27,903 bases of DNA, from positions 1 to 27,903 of the forward strand of contig DAIOFH010000043.1 in NCBI GenBank assembly GCA_036745875.1, in the 5' to 3' direction. The notes under the pieces were generated by a model. That model made no database searches, was not told where the DNA came from, and saw only the letters and a program-made list of their open reading frames with translations. Origin of the DNA: DAIOFH01 sp036745875 (lineage in GTDB: Bacteria > Planctomycetota > SZUA-567). Each line of letters opens with the position of its first letter. Within the stretch, counting starts at the first letter, position 1. The translations under genes were made by a program, and so were the position numbers. This document shows, in pieces, positions 15,810-24,286 of the stretch.

Positions 15810-15845
15810 AGCATTTTGAGGAAGTTCCGACTGAATGGATTGAAG

Positions 15846-17240
15846 ATGGGAAGTGCAAGGCAACCGGACAGAAAGCAATCACGGCGGTCCAGGCTCGCGT
15901 TGGCGGTGGTGGCGACCGAGGCGGTATTGCTGGTTGTGTTTTATTATTGCATTCCGCAGATGCGCAGGCCGTTCGAGTATCTGATGGTTCTGCTGGCCGT
16001 GTTTTGCGTGCTGACCATGATTGTCCTCAGGAAGCCTTTCTGGCGCGGGTTGCTGATGATTGTCGCTTCTGTGGCCTTTTCCCTGTTTTTGCTGGAAATG
16101 GGACAAAAATACCTCAACATTCTGGATGTCAAGGATGCGCGGGAGCGGTTTAACAGACCGGATCCGGAGTCGGCGTATTATTTCCGCGAAAACGATCCGA
16201 CATCTTTTCTCGCCGCCAAGAACCGCCTGGTGGCGGACGGCCTGGATGACGGTGCGTTTGAAGACAGGTTCCACGCGGACAGCGAAATTGTGAAAAAGTT
16301 TTCCCTTTTCCATAAATGGGATTATTCGAACGGCTATACCCTTCACGAGGGTGTGCTTCCGTATACGCGGCAAGGACCGCCGCTGGGATTTGAACTGACT
16401 CCGGACAACGTGAGTCGGGTGGTCGTGAAGACCAACCCCGGGGATGTCGTTGTTCATGACGGACTGTTCACAGCCGATCGTCATGGATTGCGCCTCACGC
16501 GCGCGAACAACGACTCCGAAGAAGTGTATATTTTCACCGGTTGTTCGTTCATGTTCGGGGACAACCTGAATGATGACCAGACCCTGCCGCACTATTTTTC
16601 CAGTGAGTTCGGGTTTGAACTGTCTGTCATCAATCTCAGCGTCTGCGCCTGGGGCCCGCACCAGGTACTGCGGGACCTGGAGTTGGATTATCATTTAAAA
16701 GATTTCAATCTGTCCGGAAAAAAAGTGAAACGGGTCTATTATGACCTGATAGACAATCACACGATCCGTGTCGAACCGCCAAACCACCCACTTGCCCCGT
16801 ATTACACCATTGAAAATGGCAAGTTGACCTTCAAGGGCCCGTATCAGGAGTATGTGGGCGAACTTTCGAACATATCGATCATGATGAACCGGAGCAGGAT
16901 ATATCCGATATTGAGCGAAAGGATACGCCATAGCCTCGCTTCCAACCAGTTGCGCCACAGGTGGACGGTCACGGTGGCGATATTGAAGGAGATGGAGCGC
17001 ATTTGCCGCGATCGCTACGATGCGGATTTCACAGTGTTGTACTGGGACCATGATCCGGCGGTGTTGGATATGCTTGACAAGAACGGCATTGAAGTGATTT
17101 CCGTCCTTGATGTATTTGACGATGACTGGCGCGAGCATATGATAAAATATTACCTTTTTGATTCTCATCCTTCCGCCTATGCCAACAGGAAGCTGGCGAA
17201 ATACCTGGCGGATAAAGAGAAGGCTGTGGGGATCGATTGA
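15846..17240 (+). CDS. Membrane-anchored SGNH-hydrolase-like protein, paralogue 1
   Basis: This 464-residue protein has three N-terminal membrane segments (up to about residue 88), placing the large C-terminal domain outside the cytoplasm if the N-terminus is inside. The domain shows SGNH motifs: nucleophile Ser234 in 'GCSFMFG', a glycine block 'VCAWGPHQV' near 265-273, and Asp439/His441 in 'DSHPSAYAN'. Such domains hydrolyse or transfer ester groups; here an acyl or carbamoyl-linked glycan is a plausible substrate, but this is inference. The start is uncertain: ATG 15846 has only a weak ribosome site, and an in-frame TTG at 15816 would add 10 residues. It is clearly homologous to the proteins at 17243 and 20893, and lies 2 nt before the former. 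Confidence 0.78.
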   Translation: MGSARQPDRKQSRRSRLALAVVATEAVLLVVFYYCIPQMRRPFEYLMVLLAVFCVLTMIVLRKPFWRGLLMIVASVAFSLFLLEMGQKYLNILDVKDARERFNRPDPESAYYFRENDPTSFLAAKNRLVADGLDDGAFEDRFHADSEIVKKFSLFHKWDYSNGYTLHEGVLPYTRQGPPLGFELTPDNVSRVVVKTNPGDVVVHDGLFTADRHGLRLTRANNDSEEVYIFTGCSFMFGDNLNDDQTLPHYFSSEFGFELSVINLSVCAWGPHQVLRDLELDYHLKDFNLSGKKVKRVYYDLIDNHTIRVEPPNHPLAPYYTIENGKLTFKGPYQEYVGELSNISIMMNRSRIYPILSERIRHSLASNQLRHRWTVTVAILKEMERICRDRYDADFTVLYWDHDPAVLDMLDKNGIEVISVLDVFDDDWREHMIKYYLFDSHPSAYANRKLAKYLADKEKAVGID

Positions 17241-17242
17241 TT

Positions 17243-18613
17243 ATGAGCTTGAAAAAGCATGCCCGACTGCTGGCCATCGCCCTCGATGTGGTGATTCTTG
17301 CGTACTTTTGGGTTCATTATGTCCCTGTGCTCAGGCACCCGTTTGATGTGCTCCTCGTACTGCTTGCCATTCTCTGCGCGGGGACGGCACTGGTGGTGAA
17401 GAAGAGCGCTCCCAGAGGTTTTTTGATTGCGTTGGCGGCGGTTTCGCTGACGCTCTTTACTTTGGAGATGTGCCAGAAATACTTCAATATTGTTAATGCG
17501 TTTTCGACAGTCAATATCCGAGCCGCGGATAACACGGGTGATCCATATCCGTGGGAACACAAGAATCCGGCCTCATACCTGATGGCTCTAAGGCAGGCAC
17601 GTAGGGATGGCGTCGATCCGGAGGTCCTGGAAAAAGAGCATTTTCCGCGTGAGGTATTCTCGGCGACCGAAAAGGAATCCGTTCTCTCCTATCGCGACAG
17701 GCTGAATGGAGGAATGGCCGTCAAAGAATTTATCGGAAGTGACCAGACCGTGGGACCGCCCCTGGGGTTTGAGCTTGTTGCGGGGCAAATGCTTCGGGAG
17801 TATATAACCGCAGATCCTGAGAACACCATTGTTCACGACGGAGCCGGGCAGATAAATTCAGCGGGAGTCCGCACGACATTCGGATCGAATGACAGCGCCG
17901 ATGATTGCTATTTATTTTTGGGCTGTTCTTTTACGTATGGTTTGCTTGTCGATAATGATCGAACTCTGCCATATTATTTTTTGCAACAGTCCGACTTTAC
18001 GGTGCGGGTTGTCAATTTGGGCGTATGTGGGTACGGTCCCAATCAAGTCTACTTGGATTTCTCGCTGGCAAAACGCCTGGAGAAGTCGGAAATTGATCCG
18101 ACTAAAGTAAAGGGCGTCTTTTACGGACTTATAGATGACCATGCCAATCGGGTCGTTATGCCTGCGAAAGCCGACGCCCCGTACTATGAAATGGAGAATG
18201 GGAAGCCGGTTTTCAAGGGTTCCTACCGGAAATATATGGAGGGTCGGGGTCGGCTGGCTCGTATGATGGATCATAGCAGGATCTACCCTGTTTTCAAGGA
18301 GCGTCTGGTCGATAGGATCAGCCCTGGCGATTTAAGCAATAAGTGGCGGGTGACAGCCGCCCTTCTCGAGGAAATAGACCTGTTGTGCCGCGAACGCTAC
18401 GGAGTGCCGTTGACGGTTGTCTATTGGGATGAAGATACGTCGGTGATGCGTTTGCTGGAAAGCCATAGGCTTCGGACGATTCCGGTGAGCGATGCGTTTG
18501 GCGAAGATTGGCGGCAGGATTCGAGGATCAAATATTTCCTCTACGATTATCATCCGTCCGCCAATGCCTACAAATTGCTTGGCCGCTATCTGGCGGATAC
18601 GGTTATACCATAA
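17243..18613 (+). CDS. Membrane-anchored SGNH-hydrolase-like protein, paralogue 2
   Basis: This 456-residue protein has the same layout as its neighbour: three membrane segments in residues ~8-76, a linker, then an SGNH-like domain. Ser229 lies in 'GCSFTYG', the glycine block is 'VCGYGPNQV' near 261-269, and Asp435/His437 lie in 'DYHPSANAY'. Blocks shared with both paralogues include 'PLGFEL', 'TLPYYF', 'LIDDHANR', 'APYY' and 'SRIYP'. It begins 2 nt after the first paralogue, so the two are translated together and arose by tandem duplication. The ATG at 17243 is preferred over TTG 17237. The substrate is unknown. Confidence 0.78.
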   Translation: MSLKKHARLLAIALDVVILAYFWVHYVPVLRHPFDVLLVLLAILCAGTALVVKKSAPRGFLIALAAVSLTLFTLEMCQKYFNIVNAFSTVNIRAADNTGDPYPWEHKNPASYLMALRQARRDGVDPEVLEKEHFPREVFSATEKESVLSYRDRLNGGMAVKEFIGSDQTVGPPLGFELVAGQMLREYITADPENTIVHDGAGQINSAGVRTTFGSNDSADDCYLFLGCSFTYGLLVDNDRTLPYYFLQQSDFTVRVVNLGVCGYGPNQVYLDFSLAKRLEKSEIDPTKVKGVFYGLIDDHANRVVMPAKADAPYYEMENGKPVFKGSYRKYMEGRGRLARMMDHSRIYPVFKERLVDRISPGDLSNKWRVTAALLEEIDLLCRERYGVPLTVVYWDEDTSVMRLLESHRLRTIPVSDAFGEDWRQDSRIKYFLYDYHPSANAYKLLGRYLADTVIP

Positions 18614-18672
18614 CTCTTTTTAAATGGCATCTGGTTCCTTGCCGCGTATTACGGTACCATCGAAATATTCCG

Positions 18673-18710
18673 AAAAGCGCGGAGGAAGGGTTAAAGTTAT
18701 CCAGAAAACG
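18673..18710. repeat. Intergenic motif, copy A
   Basis: Aligned by eye, this 38-nt stretch shares about three quarters of its bases with 20834-20871; both begin AAAA, contain GCGC and AGGG, and end in CAGAAAACG. Copy A lies 46 nt before the DUF5989 gene. Function is unknown; it may be a shared leader or a relic of duplication within the cassette. Confidence 0.35.
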
Positions 18711-18756
18711 CGGTGGCTGCTGCCTGCCCGGCGCCTGCAATCAGTGGAGCATCATT

Positions 18757-18906
18757 ATGGATTTATTGAGAGATCTGTGGGGATTTCTGAAGACACGGAA
18801 AAAATTCTGGCTGCTGCCCATTATTATCGTGATGCTTCTTTTCGGTATTCTCCTTTTCCTGACCAGTGGATCGGCGCTGGCGCCGTTTATTTACACAATA
18901 TTTTAG
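18757..18906 (+). CDS. DUF5989/SxtK-like small membrane peptide
   Basis: This 49-residue peptide has an amphipathic basic start ('LLRDLWGFLKTRKKFWLLP') and one membrane helix (about residues 18-36), then 'GSALAPFIYTIF'. This matches DUF5989 peptides (SxtK in the saxitoxin cluster), which are encoded next to SxtI-type carbamoyltransferases. GGAG lies 7 nt before the ATG. It ends 24 nt before the carbamoyltransferase start. Its role is unknown; a membrane adaptor for the carbamoyltransferase would fit its size and linkage, which is inference. The in-frame extension back to 18508 runs through the preceding gene and is not used. Confidence 0.85.
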   Translation: MDLLRDLWGFLKTRKKFWLLPIIIVMLLFGILLFLTSGSALAPFIYTIF

Positions 18907-18930
18907 TTTATACTGCTTGGGGGTCGCACA

Positions 18931-20787
18931 TTGGCAAAGATTCTGGGAATATCCGCATACTACCATGACAGCGCCGCCGCGCTCATTGACGACGGGCGGG
19001 TTCTTGCCGCTGCGCAGGAGGAACGCTTTACCAGAAAGAAACAGGATGCCGATTTCCCCGCCAGGGCGGTTGAATATGTGCTTGAGGAGACAGGCTTCGC
19101 CCTTGCCGACATCGATTATGTGGCGTTTTATGACAAGCCGTACCTCAAGTTCGAGCGTTTGCTGGAAACATACCATGCCATGGCCCCGAAAGGCTACAGA
19201 AGCTTTCTTGCCGCCATTCCCGTATGGATCAAGGAAAAGATGTTCATGCGCCGGAACCTGAAAAAGGAACTTTCGGCCTTTGGCGCGAAAATTCCGGAAC
19301 TGATGTTCCCCGAGCACCATCTTTCCCATGCCGCGTCGGCGTTTTACCCGTCGCCGTTCGAGGATGCGGCGATCCTTACCGTGGACGGCGTCGGCGAGTG
19401 GGCGACCACAACGATCGGCCACGGCAAAGGCAACCAGATCACCATCGCGAAGGAGCTGCATTTCCCGCACTCGCTGGGGCTTCTTTATGCCGCATTTACC
19501 GGCTATTGCGGCTTCAAGGTCAACTCCGGCGAATACAAGCTGATGGGCCTCGCTCCCTACGGCGTCAAGGGGAGCGACCGTGTGAAGAAGTGGAAGGACG
19601 CCATTTACAAAGAGCTGGCGGACGTCCGTCCCGACGGGTCACTGTTGCTGAACCAGGATTATTTTGAATACGCCACCGGGCTCAAGATGTTCAACACACC
19701 GAAATGGCGGACGCTCTTCGGCGTGCCGCCCAGGGAGCAGGAGTCCGAAATCAGCCAGGAGTATATGGATCTCGCGCTGGCAATCCAGGAGGTGACCGAG
19801 GAAGTGATTCTCAAAATGGCGGAAACGGCCAAAGAGGTCACCGGCAGCAAAAATCTCGTCATGGCCGGCGGCGTGGCCTTGAATTGTTCGGCGAACGGCG
19901 TCCTGCTGCGACGGAATATTTTCGACGACATCTGGATCCAGCCGGCGTCCGGCGACGCCGGAGGCGCGCTTGGCGCAGCCTTGGCGGTCCACTACATCGT
20001 TCTTGGCAATGGACGCAAGGTCGACGGCGACACGGATTCCATGCAAGGCGCGTACCTTGGCCCCGAATACGGCCAGGACGACATCAACCGGATCATCAAG
20101 CGCAATAAAGCGCCCGCCAAGACCTTTGGCAAGTTCGAGGACCTCGCGGACACGGTTGCCGATCTTATTGCCGAAGGCAATGTCGTCGGCTGGTTCCAGG
20201 GCCGTATGGAATTCGGCCCCCGCGCACTGGGGAACCGCAGCATCCTCGGCGATCCGCGCAATCCCGAGATGCAAAAGCGCCTCAACCTGAAAATCAAGTA
20301 CCGCGAGGGCTTCCGCCCCTTTGCGCCGTCCGTGCTTGCCAGGGATATCCACAAGTATTTTGACATCAAGGGCGATTCGCCGTATATGCTGCTGGTCGCT
20401 CCGGTGGCGGACGAGCTTTTGAACAAGCTTCCGGACAATTACGATTCGCTGCCGCTGTATGAGCGCCTGTATTTTATCCGCTCCGCACTGCCGGCGATCA
20501 CCCACGTCGACTATTCGGCGCGCATCCAGTCGGTGACCGCCGGGACGAACCCGCGTTATGCGGGACTTATAGAAGCGTTCAAGCGGCGTCATGATTGCTC
20601 GGTCATCGTCAACACCAGCTTCAATGTCAGGGGCGAACCGATTGTCTGCACTCCCGACGATGCGTACCGCTGCTTTATGCGGACGGAAATGGATTACCTG
20701 GTGGTCGGGGATACGCTGTTCACGAAAACCGAACAGCCTGCGTTTGTAGAGAAAGGCGATTGGCGCAACGAATTCGCGTTGGATTGA
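18931..20787 (+). CDS. SxtI-like O-carbamoyltransferase
   Basis: This 618-residue enzyme belongs to the TobZ/NodU/CmcH/SxtI family, which makes carbamoyl-adenylate from carbamoyl phosphate and ATP and transfers the carbamoyl group to a hydroxyl. The N-terminal ASKHA-fold domain has 'ILGISAYYHDSAAAL' at 4-18, metal-binding histidines in 'PEHHLSHAASAF' at 127-138, 'TVDGVGEWATT' at 150-160 and 'AGGVALNCSANG' at 312-323. The C-terminal domain has 'GRMEFGPRALGNRSIL' at 424-439 and 'NTSFNVRGEPIVCTP'. Length and motifs are complete. The TTG start at 18931 follows GGGGG. Flanking SxtJ-like, DUF5989 and SGNH genes suggest the acceptor is an envelope glycan or secreted metabolite rather than a cytoplasmic antibiotic, but this is inferred from context. 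Confidence 0.93.
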   Translation: MAKILGISAYYHDSAAALIDDGRVLAAAQEERFTRKKQDADFPARAVEYVLEETGFALADIDYVAFYDKPYLKFERLLETYHAMAPKGYRSFLAAIPVWIKEKMFMRRNLKKELSAFGAKIPELMFPEHHLSHAASAFYPSPFEDAAILTVDGVGEWATTTIGHGKGNQITIAKELHFPHSLGLLYAAFTGYCGFKVNSGEYKLMGLAPYGVKGSDRVKKWKDAIYKELADVRPDGSLLLNQDYFEYATGLKMFNTPKWRTLFGVPPREQESEISQEYMDLALAIQEVTEEVILKMAETAKEVTGSKNLVMAGGVALNCSANGVLLRRNIFDDIWIQPASGDAGGALGAALAVHYIVLGNGRKVDGDTDSMQGAYLGPEYGQDDINRIIKRNKAPAKTFGKFEDLADTVADLIAEGNVVGWFQGRMEFGPRALGNRSILGDPRNPEMQKRLNLKIKYREGFRPFAPSVLARDIHKYFDIKGDSPYMLLVAPVADELLNKLPDNYDSLPLYERLYFIRSALPAITHVDYSARIQSVTAGTNPRYAGLIEAFKRRHDCSVIVNTSFNVRGEPIVCTPDDAYRCFMRTEMDYLVVGDTLFTKTEQPAFVEKGDWRNEFALD

Positions 20788-20793
20788 CGCTTA

Positions 20794-20842
20794 GCGCGTT
20801 TTCGGAAATGAGTTGCCCCCTGTTGCCGAAGCCAAAACGCGC
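20794..20842 (+). promoter_or_regulatory. Long inverted repeat between carbamoyltransferase and third SGNH gene
   Basis: GCGCGTTTT (20794-20802) pairs with AAAACGCGC (20834-20842), and TTCGG (20801-20805) can alternatively pair with CCGAA (20826-20830). No T-run follows, so it is not a classical terminator. It may be an attenuating or stabilising hairpin in the 105-nt gap. Confidence 0.35.
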
Positions 20843-20871
20843 AAAGGGAGGGTCAACCTTTTCAGAAAACG
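20834..20871. repeat. Intergenic motif, copy B
   Basis: This is the partner of 18673-18710, sharing AAAA..GCGC..AGGG..CAGAAAACG in the same order. It lies 21 nt before the third SGNH gene and overlaps the right arm of the inverted repeat there. Confidence 0.35.
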
Positions 20872-20892
20872 TTTGAAAAGATCGGGACTGAC

Positions 20893-22257
20893 TTGCTTCG
20901 GTATATGCTTAAACATTTTGGCGTTTTCGCGCTGCTGCTGAACCTGGTGGCGCTGGGAGTGCTGTGGTACCTGATACCGCATATCGGCCGGCCGCTGGAT
21001 GCGTGGCTGATCGCCCTGTTTGTTTTGGGGATAATCAATGCGGCTGTGATAAAACAGGCGGTGGGGCGTACCGTCATGGTGCTGGTGGCGTCATTGAGCA
21101 TTACCTTTTTCGTGTTGGAAATGGCGCAGGAAGTCACCAATTTCCTCAACCCTTTTGAAAAACGGCCAAGCACCATGCGCGGCGTCGACAGCCCCTATGC
21201 ATGGGACACCCAGGACGCGTCAAGCTATGTGGCGGCGAGGAGGAAGGCTTTGGCGGACGGACTCGATCCCGCCTCCCTGGAAGGCCGCCATGCGGGAGAC
21301 ATTTTTGCCGGCATGGATCCGACCGCGCTTTACCACGACAGGCAGGCTGGCGGAAATCAGGTGACGTGGCTGGATGCGCTTAAAGACCCTTGTATCCAAG
21401 AACCCCTTCTTGGTGTAGAATTGACGCCTGATAACAGGATCAGGCATTATTCGAAGGAAGAGGGTACGGACGAAACGCTTTTCGATGCCGAATACATGGT
21501 GGGCGAAAAGGGCTGCCGTTTTACCAAATCGGATGAAGCGGCAAAGGACACGGTTATTTTCGTCGGCGGTTCCTTCACCTTCGGCCATGGGCTCAACGAC
21601 GACGAGACGCTTCCTTTTTATTTTTCCGAAGCCGGTGGATTTGCCGACCGGGTGTTGAATTTCGCCGTTTCCGGGTATGGGCCGAACCAGGTGCTGAGGG
21701 ACCTGGAACTCAATTACAAACCGGGGTTGGCGAACATTGACCCCACCGGCGTCCGGGCGGTGGTCTTTCTCCTCATCGACGACCACGCGAACCAGGCGGT
21801 AAAACCGGCGTCCAATACGGCGCCCTATTATGTGTTGAAAAACAACAGGCCGGCGTACCAGGGCCCGTATTTCGATCCGGAAGGTCTCGGCCGGTTGAAC
21901 ACCCTTTTATTCAGCAGCAGAATTATCCCCATCCTGAGGGAACGCCTCGGCGCGGGGAAAAATCCATTCGACGTCAATTACAAATGGGATTTGACTGCGG
22001 CGATGCTCAGGGAAATGAACCGGATTTGTCTTGAACGTTACGGCGTGCCGATGACGGTGGCGTATTGGGGTGACGGCCCGGAAGTGCTTTTGCGCCTTAT
22101 GAATACGGAGTTGGATTTCTTCCAGGTAAGGGAGGCGTTCGGCGAGGAATTCGCCAACCGCGCGATAAAATTTTATCTGCAGGACGGCCATCCCTCGGCC
22201 TATGCCAACCGTCTCCTCGGCAAGTACATGCGCGAACGGCTGCTGCGGGACTTTTAG
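20893..22257 (+). CDS. Membrane-anchored SGNH-hydrolase-like protein, paralogue 3
   Basis: This 454-residue third member of the family has three membrane segments in the first ~85 residues, then an extracytoplasmic SGNH-like domain. Ser227 lies in 'VGGSFTFG', the glycine block 'VSGYGPNQV' is near 259-267, and Asp431/His433 are in 'DGHPSAYAN'. It differs more from paralogues 1 and 2 than expected for a recent copy, especially in the linker (residues ~85-215). It starts with TTG at 20893, 5 nt after GGGA; ATG 20905 is an alternative. It is separated from the carbamoyltransferase by a 105-nt gap containing an inverted repeat. It probably closes the cassette, since dnaJ follows after 92 nt. Confidence 0.78.
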   Translation: MLRYMLKHFGVFALLLNLVALGVLWYLIPHIGRPLDAWLIALFVLGIINAAVIKQAVGRTVMVLVASLSITFFVLEMAQEVTNFLNPFEKRPSTMRGVDSPYAWDTQDASSYVAARRKALADGLDPASLEGRHAGDIFAGMDPTALYHDRQAGGNQVTWLDALKDPCIQEPLLGVELTPDNRIRHYSKEEGTDETLFDAEYMVGEKGCRFTKSDEAAKDTVIFVGGSFTFGHGLNDDETLPFYFSEAGGFADRVLNFAVSGYGPNQVLRDLELNYKPGLANIDPTGVRAVVFLLIDDHANQAVKPASNTAPYYVLKNNRPAYQGPYFDPEGLGRLNTLLFSSRIIPILRERLGAGKNPFDVNYKWDLTAAMLREMNRICLERYGVPMTVAYWGDGPEVLLRLMNTELDFFQVREAFGEEFANRAIKFYLQDGHPSAYANRLLGKYMRERLLRDF

Positions 22258-22349
22258 TGGAAAATGACAGATTGTATGGTATATATTATGTATTTTTAGG
22301 ATCTCTTTTTACATTGTTGGGTTTGGATTACCCGTGAAGGTTTATACTT

Positions 22350-23513
22350 ATGGCAAAAAAACGTGATTATTACCAAGTGCTGGGAGTGGAACGGGGCGCT
22401 ACGTCTGAAGATATAAAGAAGGCCTATCGCAAGCTGGCCATGAAATACCATCCCGACCGCAACCCCGGCGACAAGCAGGCGGAAGAAAAATTCAAGGAAG
22501 CCGCAGAAGCGTACGACGTCCTCCGTGACGAAGCCAAGCGAAAACGCTATGACCAATACGGCCATGACGGCGTCAATGGTTCGGGCGGCCAGGGCGGCGC
22601 GAACTTCTCTTCCTTTGAAGACATCTTCAGCCACTTCGCCGACATCTTTGGCGGCGGCGGTGGCGGCGGGTCAATCTTTGAAGGCGTTTTCGGCGGCATG
22701 GGCGGGTCGGCCTTCGGCCAGGGCGTAAAGGCCGGCGCGAGCCTGAAGTGCAGGGTAAACATCACCTTCGAAGAATCGGCGACCGGCGTCGCCAAAACGA
22801 TCGAGCTGCGGCGCAACGAAATCTGCTCCACCTGCCACGGCAACGGTGCGGCCAGCGGCACCAAACCGCGCGTCTGCGCAACCTGCGGCGGCAGGGGACA
22901 GGTCTACCGCAACCAGGGATTTTTCTCCGTGTCCCAGACCTGCCCGAACTGCCACGGCAAGGGCGTCTTCATCGACAAACCCTGCCCGTCCTGCAAAGGC
23001 AGCGGCAGGGAGGCGAAGACCGTTCGGATTCGGGTCAACATTCCCGCCGGCATCGAGGATGGCACGCGGCTCCGGGTGCCGGACGAAGGCGAACCATCCG
23101 ATTCAGGCGGGCCGCGCGGCGATTTGTATTGTTATATCTTCGTGCAGGAACACGATTTCTTCGCGCGCCAGGGCGATGACGTCGTGTGCCAGATCCCGAT
23201 CACCTTCGCGCAGGCGGCCCTCGGGACGGAGCTGGAAGTGCCGACCCTGAAAAACAAGGCGCGGGTGAAGATTCCCCCGGGAACCCAAAGCGGCCAGGTG
23301 TTCAGGCTGCGCGGGCTCGGCTTCAAGCGGCTGCGGGACAAGACGGAAGGCGACCAGATCGTACAGGTCATCGTCGAGACGCCGAAGAAGCTGAACCAGC
23401 GCCAGGAGGAACTGTTCCGGGAACTGGCGGCGCTCGAGGAAAAGAACGTATCCCCGCAGCGCAAGGGGTTTATGGACAGGTGGAAAACGTATTTTTCCGA
23501 TGACAAGGAATAA
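22350..23513 (+). CDS. dnaJ: Chaperone DnaJ (Hsp40)
   Basis: This 387-residue type I Hsp40 stimulates the DnaK ATPase and delivers unfolded proteins. The J domain (residues ~5-70) has the essential 'HPDRNPGD'. A Gly/Phe-rich region follows, then four zinc-binding repeats: CSTCHGNG, CATCGGRG, CPNCHGKG and CPSCKGSG, all cysteines intact. The C-terminal substrate domains ('VNIPAGIEDGTRLRV', 'VKIPPGTQSGQVFRLRG') complete the family length. GAAGG precedes the ATG. grpE is 100 nt downstream; dnaK is not in the window. No CIRCE element is seen upstream. Confidence 0.98.
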   Translation: MAKKRDYYQVLGVERGATSEDIKKAYRKLAMKYHPDRNPGDKQAEEKFKEAAEAYDVLRDEAKRKRYDQYGHDGVNGSGGQGGANFSSFEDIFSHFADIFGGGGGGGSIFEGVFGGMGGSAFGQGVKAGASLKCRVNITFEESATGVAKTIELRRNEICSTCHGNGAASGTKPRVCATCGGRGQVYRNQGFFSVSQTCPNCHGKGVFIDKPCPSCKGSGREAKTVRIRVNIPAGIEDGTRLRVPDEGEPSDSGGPRGDLYCYIFVQEHDFFARQGDDVVCQIPITFAQAALGTELEVPTLKNKARVKIPPGTQSGQVFRLRGLGFKRLRDKTEGDQIVQVIVETPKKLNQRQEELFRELAALEEKNVSPQRKGFMDRWKTYFSDDKE

Positions 23514-23613
23514 ACGGGCGAAAAATCCTTCGTGGCCGTACGGCCGGTTTTCGGAAAATTTGGGCTACGCGTATTACTCATGTTACTGAAAAGAAAAGTC
23601 GAGGTGTCATACC

Positions 23614-24264
23614 ATGAATTCATATAGAAGACGGTTGGGTCAACGCAAGCAACCTCCATCCTTCATGCCGGTCGGGGAAAGCAAGGCGGCGAAGCTCGCC
23701 GCCGAACTCCGAGGCATCGACGAAAAGCGCAAGTCGAAAACCCGTGTGCAAAAGCACAAAACGGAAAAGGTCGAAGCCGTCGACGTGGAGAAACAGGACA
23801 ATAACGCCGAAATCGAAAAGCTGAAAGCCGAGCGCGACGAATACCTGGGGATGGCCCGCCGCGAGCGCGCCGAATTCGACAACTACCGCAAGCGCGTCGC
23901 GCGCGACATGCAAAATATCAAGCGGGAAGCCCTGGCCGGATTCCTCAAGGAATTCTTCGGCCCGCTGGACGACCTGGGAAGGGTTTTGAACGAGGCGTCA
24001 AAAAACCATTCCTACGAAACGCTGCACGACGGCGTGCGTATCCTTGAGGAAAACCTGTGGAAGGCGCTTGCGAAAGCGGGCGTGAAGAAGATCAACGCCA
24101 TGGGCAAGCCCTTCAACCCCGAGTTCCACGAGGCCATGACCGCGGTGCCGTCCGCCGACGTTCCGCCGAATACGGTGCTTGATGTTTTTGACAATGGCTA
24201 TAAACTTGATGATTTCGTGTTGCGGCCGGCCAGGGTGGTCGTCAGCCGCGAGCCGGACGCATAA
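23614..24264 (+). CDS. grpE: Nucleotide exchange factor GrpE
   Basis: This 216-residue protein releases ADP from DnaK. An N-terminal basic, disordered stretch (~1-65) leads into a long coiled coil (~66-110, 'EIEKLKAERDEYLGMARRER' and 'FDNYRKRVARDM'). The C-terminal beta domain contains the family signature 'GKPFNPEFHEAM' and ends 'NGYKLDDFVLRPARVVVS'. GAGGTG lies 7 nt before the ATG. Its position after dnaJ suggests a dnaJ-grpE stress unit. The N-terminal extension is longer and more basic than the acidic one common in the family. Confidence 0.96.
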   Translation: MNSYRRRLGQRKQPPSFMPVGESKAAKLAAELRGIDEKRKSKTRVQKHKTEKVEAVDVEKQDNNAEIEKLKAERDEYLGMARRERAEFDNYRKRVARDMQNIKREALAGFLKEFFGPLDDLGRVLNEASKNHSYETLHDGVRILEENLWKALAKAGVKKINAMGKPFNPEFHEAMTAVPSADVPPNTVLDVFDNGYKLDDFVLRPARVVVSREPDA

Positions 24265-24286
24265 ATTTTGAAAGGCGAACCAAGCA

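Noticed and set aside
15359..16153. Plus-strand open frame of 264 codons spanning the SxtJ-like and SGNH genes
   Set aside because: It overlaps two genes with clear membrane segments and motifs, and has no domain of its own.
23519..23554. Palindrome GGCCGTACGGCC between dnaJ and grpE as a terminator
   Set aside because: The stem is short with a tight loop and only four T follow; grpE lies immediately downstream.
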